In this document: piece by piece, positions 43,400 to 51,792 of the stretch | Position numbering within the stretch: position 1 is the first letter of the stretch | Layout of the letters: the number at the start of each line of letters is the position of its first letter | Assembly: GCF_037094465.1 (NCBI RefSeq) | Contig: NZ_CP146609.1 | Coordinates: 2,289,501-2,353,500 of the forward strand | Direction of reading: 5' to 3' | DNA: 64,000 nucleotides | Source: Pseudodesulfovibrio sp. 5S69 | GTDB lineage: Bacteria > Desulfobacterota > Desulfovibrionia > Desulfovibrionales > Desulfovibrionaceae | Notes under the pieces: model-generated | Told to the model about the DNA's origin: nothing | Database searches by the model: none | What the model saw: the letters and a program-made list of their open reading frames with translations, nothing else | Program-made: the position numbers and the translations under genes

Positions 43400-44284
43400 T
43401 CACCTGCTCAGCGTCAGTTCCAGTTTGCGGACTATCAGGGAGCACAAGAACGTGAGCGCGAAATACATGGCCAGGACCAGTATCCAGATCTCGAAACTCC
43501 TATACGTGGTCGTCATGAGTTGCTGGGCCTGAAACGTCAGCTCTTCGATGGAGATGACGGAAACGATGGCCGAGTCCTTGATTATAGATATAAACTGTCC
43601 GGCCAGAGCTGGCAACATCCGCTGCAGGGCCTGGGGCAGAATGACGTAGAGCAGGGTCTGGAAGCGGGTCATGCCGGTCCCCGCGGAGGCCTCCCATTGG
43701 CCGGACTCCACGGAGTCGATGCCCGCGCGGACGATCTCCGCGATGTAGGCCGCCTCGAACAGGGCCAGGGTGATCAGAGCGGACAGGAACCGGGGGAATC
43801 GGTTCATGGGGCCGAAGAACCAGCTCAGGACCTCACGGGCTCCGTCGGACAGCCCGTAGATGACATGCTCCACGCCGAGCAGGGACATAATCTGGTCGCC
43901 GATGAAAAAATAGAAGATGAAGATGAGCACCAGCGGCGGGGTGTTGCGGATGAGCCCCACGTAAACCGCGCCCACCTGGCGCTTGAACAGGCTCGGGCTG
44001 ACCCGGAGCAGCCCGATGAAGACGCCGAGGATGACAGCCAGGATGCCGGACCAGACGGACAGGCGGATGGTGGTGAACAGCCCGAGCGTCAGCAGGCCGG
44101 GGGCCCACGACCCGCTCTTCGCGTCGAAGCGCACCAGGAATTGCGGGATGACCGCCCAGTTCCAGTGGTAGTTGAGCCCGGTGGCGGCCTCGAAAATAAT
44201 GTAGCCGAAGGCCCCTGCCAGAGCCGCCAGGATGGCGGCGTCCAGCAGGGTGATCTTCAGGCGCTTTTCGGTTGTCGGAGACAA
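43400..44284 (-). CDS. Amino-acid ABC transporter permease (HisM type)
   Basis: This 294-residue inner-membrane protein has several helices and the cytoplasmic EAA motif (EASAGTGMTRFQTLLYVILPQAL), preceded by GLIRNTPPLVLIFIFYF and AEIVRAGIDSV, typical of polar amino acid permeases. The frame opens with TTG, 13 bases after the binding protein's stop, with a weak ribosome site. It pairs with the second permease in this operon. Confidence 0.9.
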   Translation of the reverse strand: MSPTTEKRLKITLLDAAILAALAGAFGYIIFEAATGLNYHWNWAVIPQFLVRFDAKSGSWAPGLLTLGLFTTIRLSVWSGILAVILGVFIGLLRVSPSLFKRQVGAVYVGLIRNTPPLVLIFIFYFFIGDQIMSLLGVEHVIYGLSDGAREVLSWFFGPMNRFPRFLSALITLALFEAAYIAEIVRAGIDSVESGQWEASAGTGMTRFQTLLYVILPQALQRMLPALAGQFISIIKDSAIVSVISIEELTFQAQQLMTTTYRSFEIWILVLAMYFALTFLCSLIVRKLELTLSR

Positions 44285-44297
44285 GAACTCGGCTCGG

Positions 44298-45161
44298 CTA
44301 TTGAATCTGATTTTCCCAGTCGTTGGTGAAGAACCAGTATTCGTACCGATTCTGCAGCCAGCCCTTGCTCATGGTCACCCGGACCCAGTTGTTCAGCCAG
44401 TTCAGGAAGTCGAGGTCGCCCTTTTTGACGGCAAAGGCGATGGGCTCCTTGGTGAAGTCGTCCTTGAGTGGCAGGTAGAGTTGGTCCGCGTACTCTTTGG
44501 ACAGGTTGAGCGGCAACGGGTTGGAGGCGACCACGGCGTGCACGCGCGCGTTGAGCAGTTCCTGGATGGTCTGGGATTCCTCGTCGAAGAAGAGAATTTT
44601 GGCCTTGGGCAGGAAGTTCTTGGCCGCCTCGGCCGCAGTGGTGCCCAGGCGCACGGCGATGGTCGTGGCCGGGTTGTTGAAGTCGTCTATGGAGGAGCGT
44701 CCCCCGGCGAGCTTCTTGCTGGCCACGATGGACATGCCCGAGTACTCGTAGGGCAGGGAGAAGTTCACCTTGAGGTTGCGCTGGGGCGTCACGGACATGC
44801 CGCCGATGATGATGTCGAACTTGCCGGTCAGCAGGGCCGGGATGATGCCGGACCACTTGGTGGGCACGAATTCGACCTTGACCCCCATGTCCTTGGCCAT
44901 CTGGCGGGCCACCTCGATCTCGAAGCCGATGTATTCACCGTTTTTGTCCTTCATGGCCCAGGGCTTGAAGGTGTCGAAGCCGACCCGGATGGTGCCGCGC
45001 TTGAGAATGACGTCGAGCTGGCTGCCGGATTCCGGGGTTGCGGCGGTCGCGGCCGGTGCGTTCTTGTCCGTTTTCTGTTGGATGGGTTCCTGGCTGCACC
45101 CGAAAGCGGATGCGAGCAGGATGAAAAGTGTGGTGATGGCCAGGATGCGAAGGCGTTTCAT
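44298..45161 (-). CDS. Amino-acid ABC transporter substrate-binding lipoprotein
   Basis: This 287-residue protein has a signal ending at the lipobox SAFGC (Cys 22) and the solute-binding family 3 domain: ILKRGTIRVGFDTFKPWAMKDKNGEYIGFEIEV, GGMSVTPQRN, LGTTAAEAAKNF. It delivers a polar amino acid to the permeases. AAGGAG precedes the ATG. Ligand specificity cannot be read from sequence. Confidence 0.92.
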   Translation of the reverse strand: MKRLRILAITTLFILLASAFGCSQEPIQQKTDKNAPAATAATPESGSQLDVILKRGTIRVGFDTFKPWAMKDKNGEYIGFEIEVARQMAKDMGVKVEFVPTKWSGIIPALLTGKFDIIIGGMSVTPQRNLKVNFSLPYEYSGMSIVASKKLAGGRSSIDDFNNPATTIAVRLGTTAAEAAKNFLPKAKILFFDEESQTIQELLNARVHAVVASNPLPLNLSKEYADQLYLPLKDDFTKEPIAFAVKKGDLDFLNWLNNWVRVTMSKGWLQNRYEYWFFTNDWENQIQ

Positions 45162-45202
45162 GGGGCTTCTCCTTGGTCGGCGTCTTAAGCCGGGTCAAAG
45201 GG

Positions 45203-45298
45203 TTATTTGCAGGATTCCTGGGCAAAGGTGACGTGCGATACGCCGAGAATGGCGATCACGATCACGCCGCCGATCTTCGTAGCTCTCCAAATGGTCAT
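45203..45298 (-). CDS. 31-residue hydrophobic peptide inside the amino-acid transporter operon
   Basis: A frame of 31 codons starts seven bases after AAAGGAG and encodes a basic N-terminus (MTIWRATK), a hydrophobic stretch (IGGVIVIAILGVSHVTFA) and a short tail ending in ESCK. It could be a small membrane protein or a secreted peptide with a cleavage site after FA. It lies between the first permease and the binding protein with proper spacing on both sides. I do not recognise it. Confidence 0.5.
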   Translation of the reverse strand: MTIWRATKIGGVIVIAILGVSHVTFAQESCK

Positions 45299-45315
45299 GT
45301 GAGCTCCTTTGCGGT

Positions 45316-46173
45316 TTAGGCCTTGAGGCCGTTGAACTGTCGCTCCAGCAACCAGACCACCCCGGACAGGGCCAGGGTGACCACGAGGTAGATGGCGGCG
45401 ACGGTGAACCATATCTCGAAAGTCAGAAATGTTTCCGCATCGATCATGCGCCCGCGCTGGGTCAGATCAAGGATGGCGATGGTCGAGACCAGGGCCGAGT
45501 CCTTGATCAGGGAGACGGCCTGGCTGGTCAGGGGCGGCAGGACGCGGCGTACGGCCTGGGGCAGAATGATGTGCCGGTACATGGCGTAGGGTCCCATGCC
45601 GAGACTCATTGCGGCCTCCCACTGGCCCTTGTCGATGGAGGTGATGCCCGCCCGGAATATCTCCGAGGCGTAGGCCCCTTCGAACAGGCTCAGCGCGATG
45701 ACCGCCGAGCGGAAGGCGGAGATGTCCAGGATGGGGGCAATGACGAAGTAGATGAAGAATATCTGAATGAGCAGGGGGGTGTTGCGGATCAGCTCCATGT
45801 ATCCCCTGGCCACGCCCTGGGCCGCCCAGGAGTTCGACATGCGCATCAGCGCGGTGGTCAGGCCGATGACCAGCATGAGGACCAGGCTGATGCCCGTGAT
45901 CCGGAAGGTCACCCCAAGGCCCTCCATGAGCGGCCCCCAGGTGAAGCCCTTGTCCGTGACCGTCCAGAGGTATTGCGGTATGCGGTACCACTGCCAGTTG
46001 TAGCCCAGCCGTTGGGAACCCAAGACGAGCAGCCAGACGATGCCGGTCATGAGCAGCAGAGTCTTGGCCGTGTCCGCCAAGGCGGCGAGTGACAGGGGCC
46101 CGATTTTTTTGTTCAGGAATTCAGCCGACATGCGGTCCCGGTGGTTGGTTGGCGAAAAAGGAACAACCGCCAT
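45316..46173 (-). CDS. Amino-acid ABC transporter permease (HisQ type)
   Basis: This 285-residue permease has GYMELIRNTPLLIQIFFIYF, EIFRAGITSIDKGQ and the EAA loop MSLGMGPYAMYRHIILPQAV. It is the first gene of the operon permease-small peptide-binding protein-permease-glutaredoxin-FTR-like. Met 15 is an alternative start; neither has a clear ribosome site. No ATPase gene for the system is present in the window, so it must be supplied from elsewhere. Confidence 0.9.
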   Translation of the reverse strand: MAVVPFSPTNHRDRMSAEFLNKKIGPLSLAALADTAKTLLLMTGIVWLLVLGSQRLGYNWQWYRIPQYLWTVTDKGFTWGPLMEGLGVTFRITGISLVLMLVIGLTTALMRMSNSWAAQGVARGYMELIRNTPLLIQIFFIYFVIAPILDISAFRSAVIALSLFEGAYASEIFRAGITSIDKGQWEAAMSLGMGPYAMYRHIILPQAVRRVLPPLTSQAVSLIKDSALVSTIAILDLTQRGRMIDAETFLTFEIWFTVAAIYLVVTLALSGVVWLLERQFNGLKA

Positions 46174-46243
46174 TCTGGTTGCACCATAGCATAAAGCCCG
46201 GAAGTTTCCAGGAACGATTATGCAAAAAAAGGCCGGGTACGGA

Positions 46244-46885
46244 TCAGGCCGCGCCGGTCCCGTGGGCTTCGATGACGGCCTTGATGTGCTCGAAGACTTC
46301 GTCGGGCGTGCCCGAGGCGTCGATCACGCGCATGCGTTCCCGGTTGAAGGCGGCCCAGGTCAGGTAGCCCTCCCGGATGCGCTTGTGGAAGGAGAGGTGT
46401 TCGGCCTCGAACCGTCCTTCCTCCTTGGCCTTGCCGTCCTCGATGTTGCGCAGGGTGGCCCGCTTCAGGCCGACCTCCGGGTCGATGTCCAGGACGATGG
46501 TCAGGTCGGGCCACTGGCCGTCCACGGCCACCTCGTTGAGTTCCCGGAGCATGACGGTGTCCAGGCCGCGCCCGTATCCCTGGTAGACGATGGTCGAGTC
46601 CGCGAACCGGTCGCAGAGCACTACCTTGCCCGCTTCGAGCTCCGGCCGGATGACCTGGCCCACGTGCTGGGCGCGGTCGGCCAGGTAGAGAAACAGCTCG
46701 GTGATGGGCGTGATCTCCTTGTTGTCCACGTGCAGGAGCATCTTGCGCAGGTCCCGGCCGATGCGGCTGCCGCCCGGTTCCAGGGTCTGGAAGACCTCCC
46801 GGCCCCGGGCTTCGAAATAGTCCCTGACCCTGGCGATCTGGGTGGATTTGCCGGTCCCCTCTATGCCTTCAAAGGTAATAAACAT
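46244..46885 (-). CDS. tmk: Thymidylate kinase
   Basis: Tmk converts dTMP to dTDP. The 213-residue protein has the P-loop [20 protein letters not shown] (DR/lid region), [18 protein letters not shown] and a C-terminal LID. GGAG precedes the ATG, which lies 25 bases inside the end of the YhaM-like gene, so translation is coupled. Confidence 0.93.
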   Translation of the reverse strand: MFITFEGIEGTGKSTQIARVRDYFEARGREVFQTLEPGGSRIGRDLRKMLLHVDNKEITPITELFLYLADRAQHVGQVIRPELEAGKVVLCDRFADSTIVYQGYGRGLDTVMLRELNEVAVDGQWPDLTIVLDIDPEVGLKRATLRNIEDGKAKEEGRFEAEHLSFHKRIREGYLTWAAFNRERMRVIDASGTPDEVFEHIKAVIEAHGTGAA

Positions 46886-47901
46886 TGGTTCTCCGCTTTC
46901 GCGTTTTGCTTTTTGGCGTTGTCGGGGGTGGGCTCGGGCCGGAACACGTTGCGTTCGAGGAAGCGCATGTAGGGCGACCAGTCGGCCCCGCTCTTGTCCA
47001 TGTCGGCGTAGGCCTGGTCGATGATGTTCAGCTTGGCGTCCATGTTGTCCGCGAAGTGCAGGACGAACGCCTCCGGGGTCTTGGGCCGTATGGGGGAACC
47101 GAACTCGTGCTCGCCGTGGTGGCTGGTGATCAAGTGCTTGAGGTGCAGCTTGAGGCCCGCTTCCAGGCGCGGGCTGCGGGCCAGGAACGGCTCCAGCTTT
47201 TCCATGCCGATCTGGATGTGGCCGAAGAGCCGTCCCTCGTCGGTGTAGTCGTTGGCCAGGCCGCCGGACAGCTCCCACGCCTTGCCCAGATCGTGGAAAA
47301 TGGCTCCGGCCAGCAGGGTCTGGCGGTCGAGGTTCGGGTAGACGTCGCACAGGGCCATGCACGCCCGGGCCACACCGAGCGTGTGTTCGAGCAGACCGCC
47401 CACGTAGGCGTGGTGCACGGTCTTGGCGCCGGGAGCTGTCAGCAGCCTGGCGCGGATGTCCTCGTTGCCCAGCACCTTGCGGCAGAAGGTCTTCCACGGC
47501 TTGTGGCGCATGTGCTCGGTGACCATGTCCTCCAGGGCCTCCATCAACTCCTCGGGCGGAGTTTTGGAAGCGGGCATGAAGTCCGAAAGGTCTATGCCCT
47601 GCGTGTTGGCGTCGAGCACGTCCATGTGGTCCACCTTGAGCTGATTCTTGTCGCGGTAGCTCTCCACGAAGCCCCGGACGCGGACCATGCTGCCAGGCTC
47701 CAGGGTGGGGTACTCCAGGCTCTTCGGGCTCCATATCTTGCCGTCGATGGACCCCGTTGCGTCCTGGAACGAGAGGTTCCAGTAGGGTCCGTTCTTGGAT
47801 TGGGCCTGGTTGGCCCCGGCCAGGATAAAGAGGTCGTCCACGGTTTGGCCCGGAGAAAGAGACTGGATATATTGCGACTTTTTGCCCACTGATCTTGCCA
47901 T
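46861..47901 (-). CDS. YhaM-type 3'-5' exoribonuclease (OB fold + HD domain)
   Basis: This 346-residue protein combines an N-terminal OB-fold ([24 protein letters not shown]) with an HD domain ([37 protein letters not shown]). That is the domain order of YhaM/CBF1 nucleases, which degrade RNA or single-stranded DNA from the 3' end. The Met start at the OB domain is preferred to a GTG 13 codons earlier. It overlaps tmk by 25 bases. Confidence 0.85.
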   Translation of the reverse strand: MARSVGKKSQYIQSLSPGQTVDDLFILAGANQAQSKNGPYWNLSFQDATGSIDGKIWSPKSLEYPTLEPGSMVRVRGFVESYRDKNQLKVDHMDVLDANTQGIDLSDFMPASKTPPEELMEALEDMVTEHMRHKPWKTFCRKVLGNEDIRARLLTAPGAKTVHHAYVGGLLEHTLGVARACMALCDVYPNLDRQTLLAGAIFHDLGKAWELSGGLANDYTDEGRLFGHIQIGMEKLEPFLARSPRLEAGLKLHLKHLITSHHGEHEFGSPIRPKTPEAFVLHFADNMDAKLNIIDQAYADMDKSGADWSPYMRFLERNVFRPEPTPDNAKKQNAKAENQCLLPLKA

Positions 47902-48047
47902 TGGTGAGATGTTGAGGTACCTCGCCCATACGCGTATCACTACAGTATGTGCGAAAAACGGACCGGCGCGGAGTTGCGCGGCCCGCTCAGGGTTATGAAC
48001 CTGATTTCACACGTATTGTCAAATCCTAGCTTGCAAGCGGAGACTCC

Positions 48048-48800
48048 ATGAACATTCTGCTCGCCAACGACGACGGCATCCAGGCCATCGGCCTGCGCGC
48101 CCTGTATTTCGCCCTCAAGGAGGCCGGCCACGACGTGCACGTGGTCGCCCCGGTCACGGAACAGTCGGCCGTGGGACACGCCGTGACCCTGGCCCTGCCC
48201 ATTCGGGTCAAGCTGTTCAAGGAGAACGGCTTCGTGGGGCAGGGCGTCTACGGCACGCCCGTGGACTGCGTCAAGCTCGGCCTGTCCACGCTGCTCGACG
48301 AGAAGCCCGACCTGGTCCTTTCCGGGATCAACGCGGGGGCCAACGTGGGCGTGGACATCCTCTATTCCGGAACGGTGTCCGCAGCCACCGAGGGCGCGCT
48401 CATGGAGATCCCGTCCATGGCCGTGTCCATGGACAACTTCAACCCCGAGGACCTGAGTGGACAGGCCCGTTTCTGCGCCGAGTTGCTGCCAAAGATTCCG
48501 TGGACGGAGCTGCCGCGCAAGCGCGTGCTCAATCTCAATTTCCCCAACTGCCCCATCGGGGAGGCCAAGGAATTGGTCCTCTGCCCGCACACCCGGGCGT
48601 CCTACGACGACGTCTACGACACCCGCCAGGACCCGCGCGGCAGGCCGTATTACTGGCTCAGCGGGGCCATCCCCCCTGGCCGCATCAGCCCGGACCGCGA
48701 CCGCGCGCTGCTGACCGCAGGGCACATCACCCTGACCCCGCTGCATTTCGATTTCACGGACCGTGAGACCCTGGATAGGCTCAGGCATACGATTTCGTGA
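48048..48800 (+). CDS. surE: 5'/3'-nucleotidase SurE
   Basis: SurE removes phosphate from nucleoside 5'- and 3'-monophosphates and short polyphosphates. The 250-residue protein has NDDG at residues 7-10 (metal site), APVTEQSAVGHAVT, GTPVDCVKLGL, SGINAGANVG and YSGTVSAATEG. GCGGAG precedes the ATG. It is followed by a promoter for gap. Confidence 0.95.
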   Translation: MNILLANDDGIQAIGLRALYFALKEAGHDVHVVAPVTEQSAVGHAVTLALPIRVKLFKENGFVGQGVYGTPVDCVKLGLSTLLDEKPDLVLSGINAGANVGVDILYSGTVSAATEGALMEIPSMAVSMDNFNPEDLSGQARFCAELLPKIPWTELPRKRVLNLNFPNCPIGEAKELVLCPHTRASYDDVYDTRQDPRGRPYYWLSGAIPPGRISPDRDRALLTAGHITLTPLHFDFTDRETLDRLRHTIS

Positions 48801-48806
48801 ACCCCG

Positions 48807-48835
48807 TTGACGTAAAATCATCGGCACAGTATGGT
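48807..48835 (+). promoter_or_regulatory. Sigma-70-type promoter for gap
   Basis: TTGACG (48807-48812), exactly 17 bases, then TATGGT (48830-48835), about 55 bases upstream of the gap ATG. Confidence 0.55.
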
Positions 48836-48891
48836 TGTTGCCCGATAAACCCGTACGAGAGACAAATCGCATACCCACAGGAGGACCCGGC

Positions 48892-49872
48892 ATGGCGACG
48901 AAAATAGGTTTGAACGGATTTGGACGCATCGGCCGTTATCTGGCCCGGCTGCTGGCGGAGGAAACCGACCTGGAACTGGTGGCCGTCAACGCGCGCGCCT
49001 CGAACGAAGACCTCGCCCACCTGCTGAAATACGACTCCGTGCACGGCCGTTTCCCGGACGTGCAGCCCACCGAGGACGGATTCGTCATGGCCGGCAAGCC
49101 GGTCAAGGTGACCCGCAAGGCTCCCGGCGAATGGACCTGGGGCGAGATGGGCTGTGACCTTGTCATCGAGTCCACCGGCAAGTTCACCGATCGCGAGAGC
49201 TGCGAGAAGCACCTCGCCTGCGGCGCCAAGAAGGTGATCATTTCCGCGCCCGGCAAGAATTCGGACGTGACCGTGGTCATCGGCGTCAACGACGGTGAGC
49301 TCAAGCCCGAGCACAACATCATTTCCAACGCCTCCTGCACGACCAACTGCCTGGCTCCCGTGGCCAAGGTCATCCACGACACCTTCGGCATCAAGCACGG
49401 CATCATGACTACCGTGCACTCCTACACCATGAGCCAGCGCATCCTGGACGGCTCCCACAAGGACCTGCGCCGGGCCCGCGCCTGCGCCGTGAACATGGTG
49501 CCCACGACCACCGGGGCGGCCAAGGCCGTCGGCCTGGTCATCCCCGAACTGAACGGCCTGCTGGACGGCATGTCCATCCGTGTGCCCACCCCCAACGTCT
49601 CGCTTATCGATCTGGTCTGCGAGCTGAAGCGGGAGACCACGGTGGAAGAGGTCAACGCGGCCCTCAAGGCGGCGGCCAACGATTCCATGGGCTACACCGA
49701 GGAACCGCTGGTCTCCGTGGACTTCATGGGTTCCACCTTCGGCGGCGTAGTCGACAGCGCCCTGACCCGCGTCATGGGCGGCACCCAGGTCAAGGTCATC
49801 GCCTGGTACGATAATGAGGCTGGTTTTACGAATCAGCTCCTGCGCCTGATTAAGAAGGCTGCGGCGATGTAG
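48892..49872 (+). CDS. gap: Type I glyceraldehyde-3-phosphate dehydrogenase
   Basis: Central glycolytic/gluconeogenic enzyme. The 326-residue protein has the NAD-binding INGFGRIGR pattern (here LNGFGRIGR), the catalytic SNASCTTNCLAP around residue 140, HSYT, and the C-terminal WYDNEAGF. AGGAGG precedes the ATG. A cluster of hairpins and then a strong terminator follow. Confidence 0.95.
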   Translation: MATKIGLNGFGRIGRYLARLLAEETDLELVAVNARASNEDLAHLLKYDSVHGRFPDVQPTEDGFVMAGKPVKVTRKAPGEWTWGEMGCDLVIESTGKFTDRESCEKHLACGAKKVIISAPGKNSDVTVVIGVNDGELKPEHNIISNASCTTNCLAPVAKVIHDTFGIKHGIMTTVHSYTMSQRILDGSHKDLRRARACAVNMVPTTTGAAKAVGLVIPELNGLLDGMSIRVPTPNVSLIDLVCELKRETTVEEVNAALKAAANDSMGYTEEPLVSVDFMGSTFGGVVDSALTRVMGGTQVKVIAWYDNEAGFTNQLLRLIKKAAAM

Positions 49873-49895
49873 AGCGGCTTCCGATAGCGGGCCAT

Positions 49896-50056
49896 CTGCA
49901 CATTTTTTCCGGCGGGCTTTCATCCTCATGTAGAAGGCTACACTGCGGTGAAAGCCCACCGGAAGAAAATGCACAGCTGACCCACTCTCGAAAGCCTATT
50001 CCGAGAGTGGATTGGCGGCAGAAGAGAGAGCCGCTGTCGGGTGGCTGCGCCACCCG
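49896..50056. repeat. Cluster of four hairpins after gap
   Basis: Four structures lie in 160 bases. (1) Imperfect arms at 49896-49922 and 49949-49976, sharing GGGCTTTCA and TTCCGG blocks. (2) TGTAG-AAGG-CTACA nested in the loop of (1), at 49929-49942. (3) CCACTCTCG with CGAGAGTGG (49982-49990, 50002-50010), perfect. (4) CGGGTGGC-TGC-GCCACCCG (50038-50056), perfect. No T-run follows any of them, so they are not simple terminators. They could be a structured RNA, a REP-type element or a 3' processing signal. Confidence 0.6.
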
Positions 50057-50082
50057 AATCGCTCCAAAGAGAAGAAATGAAG

Positions 50083-50114
50083 GCCCCCGGCTCAATAGAG
50101 AGCCGGGGGCTTTT
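50083..50114 (+). terminator. Terminator after gap
   Basis: A perfect 11-base stem (GCCCCCGGCTC with GAGCCGGGGGC) around a six-base loop, followed by TTTT. Confidence 0.92.
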
Positions 50115-50131
50115 CGTTGCTCTCGCACCCC

Positions 50132-50193
50132 GCGAAGCGGCGATAAAAAGCTTTGGAAAAGGATGGGGATGGGGGTCCGGGGGAAGGGGGAGG
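50132..50193 (+). repeat. Dispersed GC-rich repeat, copy C
   Basis: It starts GCGAAGCGGCG, continues into ATAAAAAGCTTTGGA and then alternating G-runs with GGGGGTCCGGGGGAAGGGGG. This is the same order as copy B (first half) and, inverted, copy A. It abuts the last codon of cimA. G-runs of three to five could form a G-quadruplex. Confidence 0.75.
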
Positions 50194-51789
50194 CTATTCG
50201 GCCTGCGTCATTTCGTCCTTGAAGAGCTTGTAGTTGATGGCGTCGACCACGGCCTGCCAGGAGGCCTCGATGATGTTGTGGGACACGCCCATGGTGGTCC
50301 AGCGGTCGGTTCCGTCGCCGGATTCGACCAGGACGCGGACGAAGGAGGCAGTGCCGCCGGTATCGCGCACCGCGCCGGACAGGACGCGGACCTTGAAGTC
50401 GAGCAGACGGATCTCGCCCAGCCGGGGGTAGAACCGTTCCAGTCCCTTGCGCAGGGCCTGGTCCAGGGCGTTGACCGGGCCCATGCCGGTGGCCGCGGTG
50501 TGTTCCTGCTGGCCCTTGACGTCCACGATGACCGTGGCTTCGGACATGGGTTCCGGGTCTTCCTCGCGCTTGGCGTCGACCACGAAGAAGTGGCGGAAGT
50601 GGAAGTAGTCGAGCGGCTTGCCCAGAGCCTCGCGGAGCATGAGTTCGAAGGAAGCGTCGGCCACGGAGTATTCGAAGCCCATGGATTCCTTGATTTTGAG
50701 CTCCTTGAGCAGGCGGTCCACGGTGGGGTCGTCCTTGGCCAACTCGTAGCCCAGTTCGCGGGCCTTGAACAGGATGTTGGACTTGCCCGCCTGGTCCGAG
50801 AGGAGCACGCGCCGTTCATTGCCCACGGTCTCGGGCGGGATGTGCTCGTAGGTCCGCGCGTCCTTGAGGATGGCGCTGACGTGGATGCCGCCCTTGTGGG
50901 CAAAGGCCGACGCGCCCACGAAGGGCTGGCGCATGAACGGGCGCAGGTTGGCTATTTCACTGACGAAGTTGGAGACGGGCTGGAGTCGGGCCAGATTGTC
51001 CCTGCCGATGACCTCAAGGCCCATCTTGAGTTCCAGGTTGGGAATGACCGAGCAGAGGTTGGCGTTGCCGCACCGCTCGCCGTAGCCGTTGACCGTGCCC
51101 TGGACCTGGACAGCGCCGAGGCGGACCGCTTCCAGGGAATTGGCCACGGCCAATTCGGAGTCATTGTGGGCGTGGATGCCCAGGCTGGCTTCGGGGAGCA
51201 GCTTGCGGACCTCGGCCACGGCCTGGCCGATCTCGTGGGTCAGGGAGCCGCCGTTGGTGTCGCAGAGAACGAGGCGGTCGGCCCCGGCCTGGAGCGCGGC
51301 GGTCAGGGCCTTGATGGCGTACTCGGGGTTGCGCTTGAATCCGTCGAAGAAGTGTTCGGCGTCGAAGATGACCTCGTCAACCCGCGCCTTGAGGTAGGCC
51401 ACGGAGTTGGCGATGAGCTCGAGGTTGCGCTCGAGCGGAACGCCCAGGGCCACGGTGGCGTGGATGTCCCAGGTCTTGCCGAAGATGGTCACCACCGGGG
51501 TCTCGGCCTCGAGCAGCCCGGCCAGGTTCGGGTCCTTCTCGGGCGTGAACTTGGCCATGTGCGTGGAGCCGAAGGCGGCCAGCTTGGCTTTATTGAAGGT
51601 GCAGGATTTTATTTCGTCGAAAAATTTCCTGTCGGTCGGATTGGAGCCGGGCCAGCCGCCCTCGATGTAGTGAATGCCCAGGTCGTCCAGCTTCTGCGCT
51701 ATGCGGACCTTGTCCTGGGTGGTCAGGTTCAGTTCTTCGGCTTGGGCTCCATCTCTCAGGGTCGTGTCGTATATGGTGATGTTTTGCAT
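50194..51789 (-). CDS. cimA: (R)-citramalate synthase
   Basis: CimA condenses pyruvate and acetyl-CoA to citramalate, giving 2-ketobutyrate for isoleucine without threonine. The 531-residue protein has the DRE-TIM motif YDTTLRDGAQ at the N-terminus, HAHND and VQGTVNGYGERCGNAN, and a C-terminal LeuA-like regulatory dimer domain. The phrase GGWPGSNPTD marks the CimA branch rather than 2-isopropylmalate synthase. It is the last gene of a seven-gene minus-strand unit, three bases after lysC. Confidence 0.9.
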   Translation of the reverse strand: MQNITIYDTTLRDGAQAEELNLTTQDKVRIAQKLDDLGIHYIEGGWPGSNPTDRKFFDEIKSCTFNKAKLAAFGSTHMAKFTPEKDPNLAGLLEAETPVVTIFGKTWDIHATVALGVPLERNLELIANSVAYLKARVDEVIFDAEHFFDGFKRNPEYAIKALTAALQAGADRLVLCDTNGGSLTHEIGQAVAEVRKLLPEASLGIHAHNDSELAVANSLEAVRLGAVQVQGTVNGYGERCGNANLCSVIPNLELKMGLEVIGRDNLARLQPVSNFVSEIANLRPFMRQPFVGASAFAHKGGIHVSAILKDARTYEHIPPETVGNERRVLLSDQAGKSNILFKARELGYELAKDDPTVDRLLKELKIKESMGFEYSVADASFELMLREALGKPLDYFHFRHFFVVDAKREEDPEPMSEATVIVDVKGQQEHTAATGMGPVNALDQALRKGLERFYPRLGEIRLLDFKVRVLSGAVRDTGGTASFVRVLVESGDGTDRWTTMGVSHNIIEASWQAVVDAINYKLFKDEMTQAE

Positions 51790-51792
51790 CGG

